DNA of 33,450 bases from a virus: IMG/VR virus record IMGVR_UViG_3300037104_000145, positions 1 to 33,450 of that record; one strand, given 5' to 3'. The stretch's first letter is position 1. Each line of letters begins with the position of its first letter. The notes below the pieces were generated by a model. That model had not been told where the DNA came from. It saw only the letters and a list, made by a program, of their open reading frames with translations, and searched no databases. Made by a program: the position numbers and the translations under genes. Positions 26,499 through 33,450 of this stretch are shown here, in pieces.

Positions 26499-26802
26499 GC
26501 AAGAAGTTCTAAACGCTGTCCTGCCTAGGATTGTCCAGCCCAGTTCGACCGACGATGCGAAGATGGCGCTGGAGATTGTCGCAGGACCGTATAAGGGTGT
26601 GGTCTACGGATACACATCATTCCAGGCGGTAGGGGAAGTCAAGGATAGTATGCAGCCCGTCAAGTATGAGACGTGCATCTATTCCGCGCCAGATGAGTTC
26701 AAGCATGATGAGGCCTTTGATGTGTTTACCACAGAGGTGCTCGTCGCGTGGTTGGAGTTGGTGGCAGAGCTAGAGAACAAGACACACACAGAAGGGCAGT
26801 AA
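26485..26802 (+). CDS. Unknown protein between uvsX and 41
   Basis: The 105 residues start at an ATG inside the uvsX end and stop overlapping the gp41 start (TAATG), so translation is coupled in the order uvsX - this gene - 41. The middle is beta-rich (LEIVAGPYKGVVYGYTSFQAVGEVKD), with a C-terminal amphipathic helix (VLVAWLELVAELENK). No motif is known to me. Its place suggests a helper of recombination or helicase action. Confidence 0.65.
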   Translation: MLKNKQEVLNAVLPRIVQPSSTDDAKMALEIVAGPYKGVVYGYTSFQAVGEVKDSMQPVKYETCIYSAPDEFKHDEAFDVFTTEVLVAWLELVAELENKTHTEGQ

Positions 26803-28223
26803 TGCAGCCACTCGAACGCACAATACTCCGCCAACTCTTTGATAAGAAGGATTTTGCGGAGCGTGTTGTCCCGTATCTGAAGGAAGAGTATTTCTTCACT
26901 CCGGCCGCGGCGACGATCTACAAGCTGTATCAGGCCTTCTTTGACAAGTTCCATGCGGTGCCTCAGTTTACCGCGATTCGGATTGGACTGGATTCTGTTA
27001 CGACGTTGACAGAACGGGAAGCGAAGGAGGCACAGGCGGAGCTAGCTGAGGTGGAAGCCGAGGTGCCGCTTTCACACGATCAAGATCCGTGGTTGCTAGA
27101 ACAGGCTGAGGAGTTTTGCCAGGATCGTGCTATCCATGTGGGTTTGCAAGAAAGCATCCGAGTCATGGACGACCCGAAGGCGACTCGCCACACGATTCCA
27201 GACATCATGAAGGCCGCATTGGCGGTGAGCTTTGATAATCATGTCGGACATGATTTGATTGCTGACGCGGATGCTCGGTTTGATTTTTACCACAATCAGG
27301 AATCCAAGGTGCCATTTGACTTGGAAGTGTTCAATGCGATGACACGCGGCGGCGTTCCGAAAAAGACGCTCAACGTGGTCATGGCCGGCACGAACGTCGG
27401 GAAGTCGCTGTTCCTGGTGCACCTCGCGGCCGCCTACAAGCGCATGGGTCTGAATGTGCTCTATATCACCATGGAAATGGCGGAAGAGCGCATTGCGGAA
27501 CGTATTGATGCGAACCTCATGAATCTCCCGATTGATGACGTGCATGACCTCCCGCGCTCAGACTATATCCGTAAGATTCAAGCGATCAAGACGCTCTCAA
27601 CGGGGCGAGTGATTATCAAAGAGTATCCGACTGGTCAAGCTCACGCGGGGCATTTCCGGTCGCTCTTGCAGGAACTGAAGCTCAAACAGAACTTCAAACC
27701 AGACGCAATCATGGTGGACTATATCACGATTTGCGCGTCCTCGCGTCTCAAGCTCGGTGCCAACGTCAACTCATTCGGACTGTATAAGTTCGTTGCGGAA
27801 GAGCTTCGCGGATTGGCGGTAGAAGAGAATGTGCCGGTCTGGTCCGCGGCACAGTTCAACCGCGACGGGTTCGCCTCGTCCAGCCCGGGTTTGGAGCAAG
27901 TCGGAGAGTCATGGGGAATCCCGCAAACTGCTGATTTCATGTTCGCTCTCGTCTCTACAGAGGATTTGGCAAAGTTAGGTCAGATGGGTGTAGTGGAGAT
28001 GAAGAATAGATATGCTAAGAAGAAGACATTCGGACAGCAGCTTATCGGCGTAGATACGGACCGAATGAAGCTCTATGATTTGACTTCGGCACAGCAAGCA
28101 CTCGCTGTTCATCAGCCGCCTAGCACTATGAATACACCGTCGTCTACGTTCCAAACGTTCAACAAACGGAAAAAGCGGCCACTCCAAGCTCTCAGAAAGC
28201 AGGGGCCCGCGCAGGACGAATAG
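26802..28223 (+). CDS. 41: Replicative DNA helicase, DnaB/gp41 type
   Basis: A hexameric 5'-3' helicase that unwinds the fork and works with primase. The 473 residues (475 in T4 gp41) have an N-terminal helical domain, then Walker A GTNVGKS (196-202), LYITMEMAEERIAERID, Walker B AIMVDYITI (D306), and the RecA-type motif VPVWSAAQFNR with a later NRYAKKKTFGQ. The C-terminal 60 residues are basic (NKRKKRPLQALRKQ). The start ATG overlaps the previous stop. A perfect late promoter TATAAATA begins five bases after the stop. Confidence 0.92.
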   Translation: MQPLERTILRQLFDKKDFAERVVPYLKEEYFFTPAAATIYKLYQAFFDKFHAVPQFTAIRIGLDSVTTLTEREAKEAQAELAEVEAEVPLSHDQDPWLLEQAEEFCQDRAIHVGLQESIRVMDDPKATRHTIPDIMKAALAVSFDNHVGHDLIADADARFDFYHNQESKVPFDLEVFNAMTRGGVPKKTLNVVMAGTNVGKSLFLVHLAAAYKRMGLNVLYITMEMAEERIAERIDANLMNLPIDDVHDLPRSDYIRKIQAIKTLSTGRVIIKEYPTGQAHAGHFRSLLQELKLKQNFKPDAIMVDYITICASSRLKLGANVNSFGLYKFVAEELRGLAVEENVPVWSAAQFNRDGFASSSPGLEQVGESWGIPQTADFMFALVSTEDLAKLGQMGVVEMKNRYAKKKTFGQQLIGVDTDRMKLYDLTSAQQALAVHQPPSTMNTPSSTFQTFNKRKKRPLQALRKQGPAQDE

Positions 28224-28227
28224 ATGT

Positions 28228-28266
28228 TATAAATACTCTGCGGACAGGTTGTTGTGGAGTATATAT
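28228..28266 (+). promoter_or_regulatory. Late promoter forming part of a start-hiding hairpin
   Basis: TATAAATA at 28228-28235 is a perfect T4 late consensus. Bases 28229-28238 can pair with 28257-28266 (nine pairs, one mismatch), covering most of the GGAG site (28256-28259) and the A and T of ATG 28265. Late RNA should start near 28241, without the 5' arm. Confidence 0.6.
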
Positions 28267-28777
28267 GCATAAAATAGATTTGACGGGGCGCACGTTTGGT
28301 CGGCTTATCGTGTTACGGGAATCTTCCTCTCGCAAAACAGACAACCGGTGTATGTGGGTTTGTCGCTGTAGTTGCGGCGTCGAAATAGACGTTCGGGGCG
28401 ACAGTTTGCGTAACGGAAATACTCAAAGTTGTGGTTGTATGCAGCGAGAGTATGCTCGGCAAAACCGAGGCGAAAACAACAAAAGTTGGAAGGGCGGCCG
28501 CCATACAACCAAGTGCGGCTACATTCGTATTCTCATGCCAGATGGACGGTACCGGTTTGAGCATCATTTGGTAATGGAGCAGCATATAGGCCGATCTCTA
28601 AGTAAGCACGAAGAGGTGCACCATAAAAATGGTATAAGAAATGATAATCGGTTTGAGAACTTAGAGTTGTGGAGTAAGTCGCATCCCTGCGGGTCACGAG
28701 TAATAGACCTTGTTACTTGGGCCAAAGACATCCTATCTCAATACGGAGACGTAAGTGAGAATCCACACACTGCATAA
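28265..28777 (+). CDS. HNH homing endonuclease with N-terminal zinc ribbon
   Basis: The 170 residues start IDLTGRTFGRLIVLRE, then WVCRCSCGVEI and QSCGCMQRE (zinc-ribbon-like), KSWKGGRH, and the HNH core FEHHLVMEQHIGRSL, VHHKNGIRNDNRFENLELW, HPCGSR. It is the third copy of the type at 18018 and 19468 and nearest to the latter. ATG 28265 follows GGAG. It is inserted right after gp41, under a perfect late promoter whose read-through RNA would hide the start. Its end overlaps the next gene by 23 bases. Confidence 0.87.
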   Translation: MHKIDLTGRTFGRLIVLRESSSRKTDNRCMWVCRCSCGVEIDVRGDSLRNGNTQSCGCMQREYARQNRGENNKSWKGGRHTTKCGYIRILMPDGRYRFEHHLVMEQHIGRSLSKHEEVHHKNGIRNDNRFENLELWSKSHPCGSRVIDLVTWAKDILSQYGDVSENPHTA

Positions 28778-29513
28778 CCGGGTTATCCGCGACATGGATA
28801 TGATGTTTGACGAGGTGAACACTGTATTCCCACCGAAAATGCCGAAACGATATGAAACGCGCCAGATGAACCTGGGCGCATTCGTGAAACGGCTAAATAC
28901 AGTGACGACGAAGTTCAATGTTTTCAACGAACTGAAGGATGACCTCGCAACACCGAAGGGGATGGTGTTGGTGTCGGGATTTTGGTATCCTGAGAGCTGG
29001 TTGCCCGTGCGCGAGAGTGATGCGGACGCTAGAGTAATCTGGCATCTCAATCCAGACTCGCATCGGATTCGGATTACCCCGACAATCTGGTCGCGCCGTC
29101 GGTATTACTTTTGGGAATACCTCGCGCATGAGTTGGTGCACCGGTATCAGGATTTGGATCGTCCTGATGACGCCCGGTCACGAACGTTCCGTGTGCGAAC
29201 GGATGATAGCGACCAGGCAGCGGAGCAGAAGCAGTATTACAGCGACTATGATGAGCTTGAGGCTTACGCGCATGGCGCCGCGCTGGAGTTACTGACGTGG
29301 TGGCCGGATTGCACCGTGCAACAGGCTATCGGACATGCCCAGGAAATCGATCCAAACTCTCGGGTTTGGACAACATATAACAGCTACTTGACGACCTTTG
29401 AAGTAGGACATCCGGCGAGGACGCACTTTAGACGGAAGGTGAAACAGTGGTACCACGCAATGCAACAGACACCGGACTTCTATTCGAGGCTGGCACTCCC
29501 GCGTTTAGTGTAG
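28755..29513 (+). CDS. HExxH zinc-metalloprotease-like protein
   Basis: The 252 residues start at a GTG within the HNH gene end. The centre YLAHELVHRYQDLD contains HELVH, the HExxH zinc site, and DELEAYAHGAALELL about 40 residues later supplies the likely third ligand glutamate, as in gluzincin or SprT-like proteases. There is no signal peptide, so it would act in the host cytoplasm or in virion assembly. Substrate and family are not known to me. It overlaps the next gene by 67 bases if that gene starts at its earliest GTG. Confidence 0.7.
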   Translation: MRIHTLHNRVIRDMDMMFDEVNTVFPPKMPKRYETRQMNLGAFVKRLNTVTTKFNVFNELKDDLATPKGMVLVSGFWYPESWLPVRESDADARVIWHLNPDSHRIRITPTIWSRRRYYFWEYLAHELVHRYQDLDRPDDARSRTFRVRTDDSDQAAEQKQYYSDYDELEAYAHGAALELLTWWPDCTVQQAIGHAQEIDPNSRVWTTYNSYLTTFEVGHPARTHFRRKVKQWYHAMQQTPDFYSRLALPRLV

Positions 29514-30736
29514 TCCGTTTTGATGATTACTCTCCTAGCCTTTTGGCTGAGGCAAAGAACACGCATTTGACCCATCTTGAGGATGTGGTCTTAGACGATG
29601 GTCCTGCCGGCGTTACATTTGCACTGACTATTTTACGTGAGTTCGGGCGCATTTTGAACGGTGGGACAGTTTCCCGGGCGCTCAACGTCTCTGTGAAGTG
29701 GGACGGGGCGCCCGCGATCATCTTCGGGGAAGACCCCGAGGATGGCAGATTCTTTGTGGCAACGAAGGGCGCGTTCAACAAGACTCCCAAGCTCGCCAAA
29801 TCCCACAAAGACATCGATGGGTTCTGGAGTGGCGGACTTGCGGCCAAGATGCACGTCGCGTTTGACACACTCCAAGCTGCCAAGCCGAAGGGTGTGCTTC
29901 AGGGTGATGCGCTCTATTCCCGCGATGAGATTGCGGTCCAAACGATTGACGGAGTAAGCTATCTTACATTCCGTCCCAACACGATCACCTATGCGGTGGA
30001 CCAGAATAGCGACCTTGGCGCCAGGATTGCAGCGTCGGCTTTCGGTATCGTCGTCCACACGATGTATACCGGCAAGGGAACGCTCGCCAACTACCACGCA
30101 TCTCCGATTACGTCCGCGGCGTTTTCCGCGATGCGCCCCGGCTCCGAGGTCGTGATTTTGGATGCGAAGTTTGACGACCTCTCAGGAAGCGTCACATTCA
30201 CAGCACAGGAACAGTCGGACTTTGACTTGGCGTTTGATGAAGCGCAGGGTTGGGCTAAACTTGACGTTCGTGTTTATGACGCGATTTTGACAGAACCGCT
30301 CCATGCGTATCTTCAGCAGTTTATCAATGCTCAGGTTCGGCAAAATAAGTCCGGTACTCCCGCTCAAGACATGCAGGATTTCACCATTTGGCTTGCCGAA
30401 ATAGAGGATAAAGAGCTTGCGGGAAAGAAGAGCGATGCTGGAAAAGCAAGCACAAAGGCTAAATTTGGGGCGCTCCTGACGGATATTCGTCAGATCAAAA
30501 AGGGACTGACCAATTGGTTTGCACTCCATTCTGCTATTGCACGCACGAAAAACATTGTCGTGCGGAAATTGGGCCAGGCTTCCAAGATTGCGTCGTTCGT
30601 TTCGACGCCAACGGGATATTCTGTCACAGGACCCGAGGGATTCGTTGCGGTTGCTCATAGCGGCAAAGCAATCAAACTTGTGGACCGTTTGGAGTTCTCC
30701 CGTTTGAACTTCACTGTGCCAAAAGAATGGAAATAG
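29447..30736 (+). CDS. DUF6267-like protein, possible KxDG nucleotidyltransferase fold
   Basis: The 429 residues include SVKWDGAPAIIFGEDPEDG (motif KWDG at 84-87), FFVATKGAFNKTPK, VLQGDALYS and YLTFRPNTITYAV, all of which I recall from T4-like cyanophage proteins of DUF6267, with the N-terminal AEAKNTHLTHLED also typical. The KWDG site, with GDALYS and a later C-terminal lysine-rich part, recalls motifs I and III of the covalent nucleotidyltransferases (ligases), but activity is not shown. The earliest GTG (29447) is used; because the family starts near AEAKNTH, a later start is possible. It precedes the NMNAT-fold gene by 26 bases. Confidence 0.7.
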   Translation: MVPRNATDTGLLFEAGTPAFSVVRFDDYSPSLLAEAKNTHLTHLEDVVLDDGPAGVTFALTILREFGRILNGGTVSRALNVSVKWDGAPAIIFGEDPEDGRFFVATKGAFNKTPKLAKSHKDIDGFWSGGLAAKMHVAFDTLQAAKPKGVLQGDALYSRDEIAVQTIDGVSYLTFRPNTITYAVDQNSDLGARIAASAFGIVVHTMYTGKGTLANYHASPITSAAFSAMRPGSEVVILDAKFDDLSGSVTFTAQEQSDFDLAFDEAQGWAKLDVRVYDAILTEPLHAYLQQFINAQVRQNKSGTPAQDMQDFTIWLAEIEDKELAGKKSDAGKASTKAKFGALLTDIRQIKKGLTNWFALHSAIARTKNIVVRKLGQASKIASFVSTPTGYSVTGPEGFVAVAHSGKAIKLVDRLEFSRLNFTVPKEWK

Positions 30737-30737
30737 C

Positions 30738-30744
30738 CTAAATA
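30738..30744 (+). promoter_or_regulatory. Candidate late promoter (CTAAATA)
   Basis: CTAAATA lies in the short gap before ATG 30763, two bases after the stop at 30734-30736. GCCT (30736-30739) can pair with AGGC (30750-30753) next to the weak ribosome site, but four pairs make this hairpin far weaker than those at 20447 or 28229. Expected start near 30750. Confidence 0.5.
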
Positions 30745-30762
30745 CAGACAGGCGGACTGCCG

Positions 30763-32073
30763 ATGGATAACTTGCAAGAAATTGAACAACAGAAGGCAGA
30801 GCTAGCCTTGGCTCGGGCGCTGCAAGAGGCGGAAGAAAAGGCCGCCCGCCAAAGTAGAGATGCGCGTTCGGGTAAAGGGATTGTTATAGCGTTTGGGCGG
30901 TTCAATCCGCCAACGGTGGGACATGCGCTTTTGATTGACTTGGTCAAGCGGGAAGCAGCCAAGCGTCATGCGGACATGTTGATATTCCCGTCACAAACGC
31001 AGGATACGGTGACGCTGAGATCCCGGGTTGCCCCAAAGAACCCCCTTCCGTTCTTAGAGAAGGTAGATTTCTTGGAAGAGCTTTTTCCGGGGGTGCCGTT
31101 TAGTGACGATGTGCGCGTCAAAACTCCGATTGATGCCGTTGCTGCATGTTCGTTTGCGGGCTACGATAGAGTTTGGGCGGTAGTCGGGAGTGATCGTGCG
31201 GCGGACTTCATGGCGTTTTCGAAGTTCATTAAGCCGCGAGGCATAAAGGGGCAGGACATCATTCTAAAGGAATTTGGGATCATTCCTGTGCCCGGTAATC
31301 GTGATCCCGATTCAGAGGGAGTCGCAGGAATGTCCGCGTCAAAGATGCGTGCTGCCGCGCTCGTGAACGACTTTGAGGCGTTCCGAAAAGGTGTCCCAAC
31401 GAATCGCATAGATATAGCACAACGTCTGTTTAGAGCAGTGGAGAAACATATGGGACTTAGAGAATCAGCACAATACGGGTTCTTGCTTTACGGACCACAG
31501 GTCGCTGGGCTGTCCGAGGCGGTGCAGGAGCATACGACAATGGTTGCTCTCACGCCGCGGGATATCTCGCTCCAGAGCCCTCGCTTTGTGAAGCAGTTAT
31601 CCTCAAAGCTCCCGTTTGTGATTGACGTGCGGAATGAGTCATATGTTGCCATCAAGCATCTACACTCGCTGTTGGAAGCCGCAAACATTACGCCGCTGGT
31701 GTATGTTCACGCGGGCCGCGGCCGCGTAGTCTCCGAGGATGCTGTGCTTCATATGACGACTGCGGGGCTTATCAAGCGTGGATTGACGCGGGATGTAGTT
31801 GAAGTAGCGACCGCGGGACAGATGATTCAGCACATGATTGGTATTATGGAAGCTATGGGTGGTGAAGGTAAAGGAACAACTGAGGTCGGTCTCAAGACAC
31901 CGAGCGAGGTGCAGCGTCTACAGGCTACGCAGAAGCAGCAAGACCTGATGACGAAACAGCGACAGGCCCAGGAACTCTTAGCGGCAAAGCAATGTGAGCT
32001 TGCTAAGAAAACGCGGGATAGCATGAATAAAATCAAGACCGGCGAAAAACCGACATCATCCGCCAACGCATAA
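30763..32073 (+). CDS. NMNAT/cytidylyltransferase-fold nucleotidyltransferase
   Basis: The 436 residues begin with a charged helix (1-35), then the nucleotidyltransferase domain: VIAFGRFNPPTVGHALLI with the (T/H)xGH site (T51-H54) and GMSASKMRAAA (189-199), the SxSxxR-like second motif. The remainder, from about 225, is an extra alpha/beta domain (FVIDVRNESYVAIKHLHSLL, VYVHAGRGRV) with a long coiled, glutamine/lysine-rich tail. T4-like cyanophages carry similar FGRFNPPT.GH proteins near DUF6267 genes. The enzyme should transfer a nucleotide to a phosphorylated small molecule; NAD metabolism or a sugar/lipid activation are both possible. Confidence 0.75.
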   Translation: MDNLQEIEQQKAELALARALQEAEEKAARQSRDARSGKGIVIAFGRFNPPTVGHALLIDLVKREAAKRHADMLIFPSQTQDTVTLRSRVAPKNPLPFLEKVDFLEELFPGVPFSDDVRVKTPIDAVAACSFAGYDRVWAVVGSDRAADFMAFSKFIKPRGIKGQDIILKEFGIIPVPGNRDPDSEGVAGMSASKMRAAALVNDFEAFRKGVPTNRIDIAQRLFRAVEKHMGLRESAQYGFLLYGPQVAGLSEAVQEHTTMVALTPRDISLQSPRFVKQLSSKLPFVIDVRNESYVAIKHLHSLLEAANITPLVYVHAGRGRVVSEDAVLHMTTAGLIKRGLTRDVVEVATAGQMIQHMIGIMEAMGGEGKGTTEVGLKTPSEVQRLQATQKQQDLMTKQRQAQELLAAKQCELAKKTRDSMNKIKTGEKPTSSANA

Positions 32074-32091
32074 GCGGGCAGAGGAGATCAC

Positions 32092-33435
32092 ATGTCTAAG
32101 GGAAATTGGGGCGCAGATACAACAGACGAACGGAAACCTACTTGGCCATGGGTTGCCGAATACATTGGATACGCAAACTGCTTCGCATCGGGTGGCGGAT
32201 GGACAGTCCGGTGGCCGTGGGGTGACGAGGTCATCGTCGCTCTGAGCAACCTGACCACGAAGCTCGGGACCGCAAACGAAGCTGGTCTAGCTGTGTATGC
32301 ACTACCGGCAGCGGGCTATCTTGTCAATTCAGCAGCACAGTCATTGCAGGTGCTTGTGGAGTTCAACGAGGCCGTGACCGTGTCCGGCGTGCCAACATTG
32401 TCTCTCATTTCGGCGACAGGCGCGGCGAACGGCGGAAACCCTGCAAACGTAGCACTGAGCTACAACGCATCCGTGAGTGACCTGACCGCTGGTCGGGTTG
32501 TATTCGGGAACAACACGTTCTCGATGGCGGCCGGCGGATATGGCGGCGATTCGCTCGTAGCCAATTCTTCGTCTATCGTCGCAAATTGGGATACGATTGA
32601 GGACGCAGGGTCCACCGCAAACGTGGCGAACGGAATCCCGGCAGCACTCTCGCTTACGATTCCTGTCTACCAGGCTGTTCCGATCCAGACGCTTACGCTA
32701 CGTGCGGGAACCGCGCAGGATACAGTCAACCAGGCTATCGGGTTTGAGTTGGATTTCAACCAGGCGTTGACCATCACCGGCACGCCGTTCGTGATTGCTA
32801 TTGGTCCGAATACGGGCATTGCGAACACGAAGTTGAGCTATGTTGCCGCATCAAGCAACACAGCCAACGGACAGTTGGTGTTCAAGAGCGCAGCTAACCT
32901 GGACTTCAGCGCACTGACAGGAAACTGTGCATTCACGCTGACGACTAACGGAGCATCGGTGAATACAACTGATGGTTGGACGGGCATTGTGGGTCCGGCG
33001 CCAGTGCTTGGTGTTGTCCTGCACGCGATTGTTGTGGCGAACACGTTTACCGTTGTCCAGAATGAGCCGTTCCTCGCAACGACCGCCGCTGGAGCGAACG
33101 TAACGAACGCGGCCGCGCGGACGATTACCTTTGGTATTACGTTTGACCGTGCGGTGCTCGTCAATACGTCCATTGCAACGCCGACCGTGCTGGCTATCAG
33201 TAACGGTGCAAGCGCAAACGTATCGCTGGCTTACGTATCGGGCAGCGGTTCTGCGAACCTCGTGTTCAGCAGCGCGCCACAGGATTACACGTTGGCAGCT
33301 AATGAGGCGTTCTTCGTCAATGATAGCTCAACGATCACGGGGTTCGGAGCAATCTCAAACACCGGTATCGTATGCAGCTTGACGGGTGTGCTCACTGGTG
33401 CGGTTTCGAACCACACATTCCTCGTAAGCGCATAA
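32092..33435 (+). CDS. Likely virion protein with repeated Ig-like beta domains
   Basis: ATG 32092 follows GAGGAG. The 447 residues open with SKGNWGADTTDERKPTWPW, similar to the start of some T4-like phage structural or decoration proteins. The rest is rich in Ala, Asn, Thr, Ser and Val and repeats a beta-sandwich unit about every 130 residues: VLVEFNEAVTVSGVPTLSL, FELDFNQALTITGTPFVI and FGITFDRAVLVNTSIATP. Such units resemble bacterial Ig-like surface domains. It probably sits on the capsid or tail. No cysteine-rich or enzymatic motif is seen. The next gene seems to begin at ATG 33445, at the window edge. Confidence 0.65.
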   Translation: MSKGNWGADTTDERKPTWPWVAEYIGYANCFASGGGWTVRWPWGDEVIVALSNLTTKLGTANEAGLAVYALPAAGYLVNSAAQSLQVLVEFNEAVTVSGVPTLSLISATGAANGGNPANVALSYNASVSDLTAGRVVFGNNTFSMAAGGYGGDSLVANSSSIVANWDTIEDAGSTANVANGIPAALSLTIPVYQAVPIQTLTLRAGTAQDTVNQAIGFELDFNQALTITGTPFVIAIGPNTGIANTKLSYVAASSNTANGQLVFKSAANLDFSALTGNCAFTLTTNGASVNTTDGWTGIVGPAPVLGVVLHAIVVANTFTVVQNEPFLATTAAGANVTNAAARTITFGITFDRAVLVNTSIATPTVLAISNGASANVSLAYVSGSGSANLVFSSAPQDYTLAANEAFFVNDSSTITGFGAISNTGIVCSLTGVLTGAVSNHTFLVSA

Positions 33436-33450
33436 TAGGTTATTATGGAC

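Noticed and set aside
29633-30658. Two minus-strand reading frames (154 and 158 residues) opposite the DUF6267-like gene
   Set aside because: The + strand has recognisable family motifs over the same bases; the antisense products have no motif, promoter or ribosome site.

Overview
The window is a piece of a T4-type (tailed, myovirus-like) bacteriophage genome. The evidence is the T4 replication core in recognisable order: sliding clamp gp45, clamp loader gp44 and gp62, translational repressor RegA, family-B DNA polymerase gp43, recombinase UvsX and helicase gp41. With it come T4-type late promoter motifs (TATAAATA/CTAAATA), a T4-like lysozyme and an Imm-like membrane protein. Two neighbouring genes (DUF6267-like and an NMNAT-fold nucleotidyltransferase) resemble genes of T4-like cyanophages. 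Host-like sigma70 promoters (TTGACW, 17-base spacer, good -10) drive the early genes. The host cannot be named from the sequence; it is probably a Gram-negative bacterium or cyanobacterium.

Layout. 1-5255: tightly overlapping small early genes, a WGR-domain ATP-dependent DNA ligase and an Imm-like protein. 5300-7880: an early operon of small zinc-binding, membrane and unknown proteins, two of its start or stop boundaries explained by ATGA overlaps. 7884-8390: a non-coding block with strong hairpins and clustered AGCGAAAG repeats. 8391-12845: early regulators, a metallophosphatase, a cREC-domain protein and two homing endonucleases. 13013-14637: a GT-A glycosyltransferase and a zinc-ribbon dATP/dGTP diphosphohydrolase. 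14694-28223: the replication core, broken up by five homing endonuclease genes, one tRNA gene, a deoxyribosyltransferase, a MazG-like enzyme and the lysozyme. 28265-33435: a further homing endonuclease counted in the seven below, a HExxH metalloprotein, the DUF6267/nucleotidyltransferase pair and a repeat-containing likely virion protein.

Main points. (1) The DNA polymerase is encoded in three pieces separated by a GIY-YIG gene (opposite strand) and an endonuclease VII-type gene. (2) Several late promoters lie in or beside the 5' arm of a hairpin whose 3' arm holds the ribosome binding site. Read-through RNA should therefore hide the start, while RNA starting at the late promoter should expose it, as described for T4 gene e and I-TevI. 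This is seen at the lysozyme, at three HNH genes and at a small gene at 9014. (3) At least four early promoters are placed so that transcription should begin at or next to the start codon, giving leaderless mRNAs. (4) A tRNA gene with anticodon UAU has a long, class II-type variable arm and lies inside the clamp/clamp-loader operon. (5) Seven homing endonuclease genes occur in 33 kb.

The genes fit one programme. Early promoters express regulators, nucleotide-pool enzymes (deoxyribosyltransferase, dATP/dGTP diphosphohydrolase, MazG-like) and the replisome. Late promoters switch on lysis, virion and homing functions. Functions rest on motifs and remembered family features; no database search was possible.
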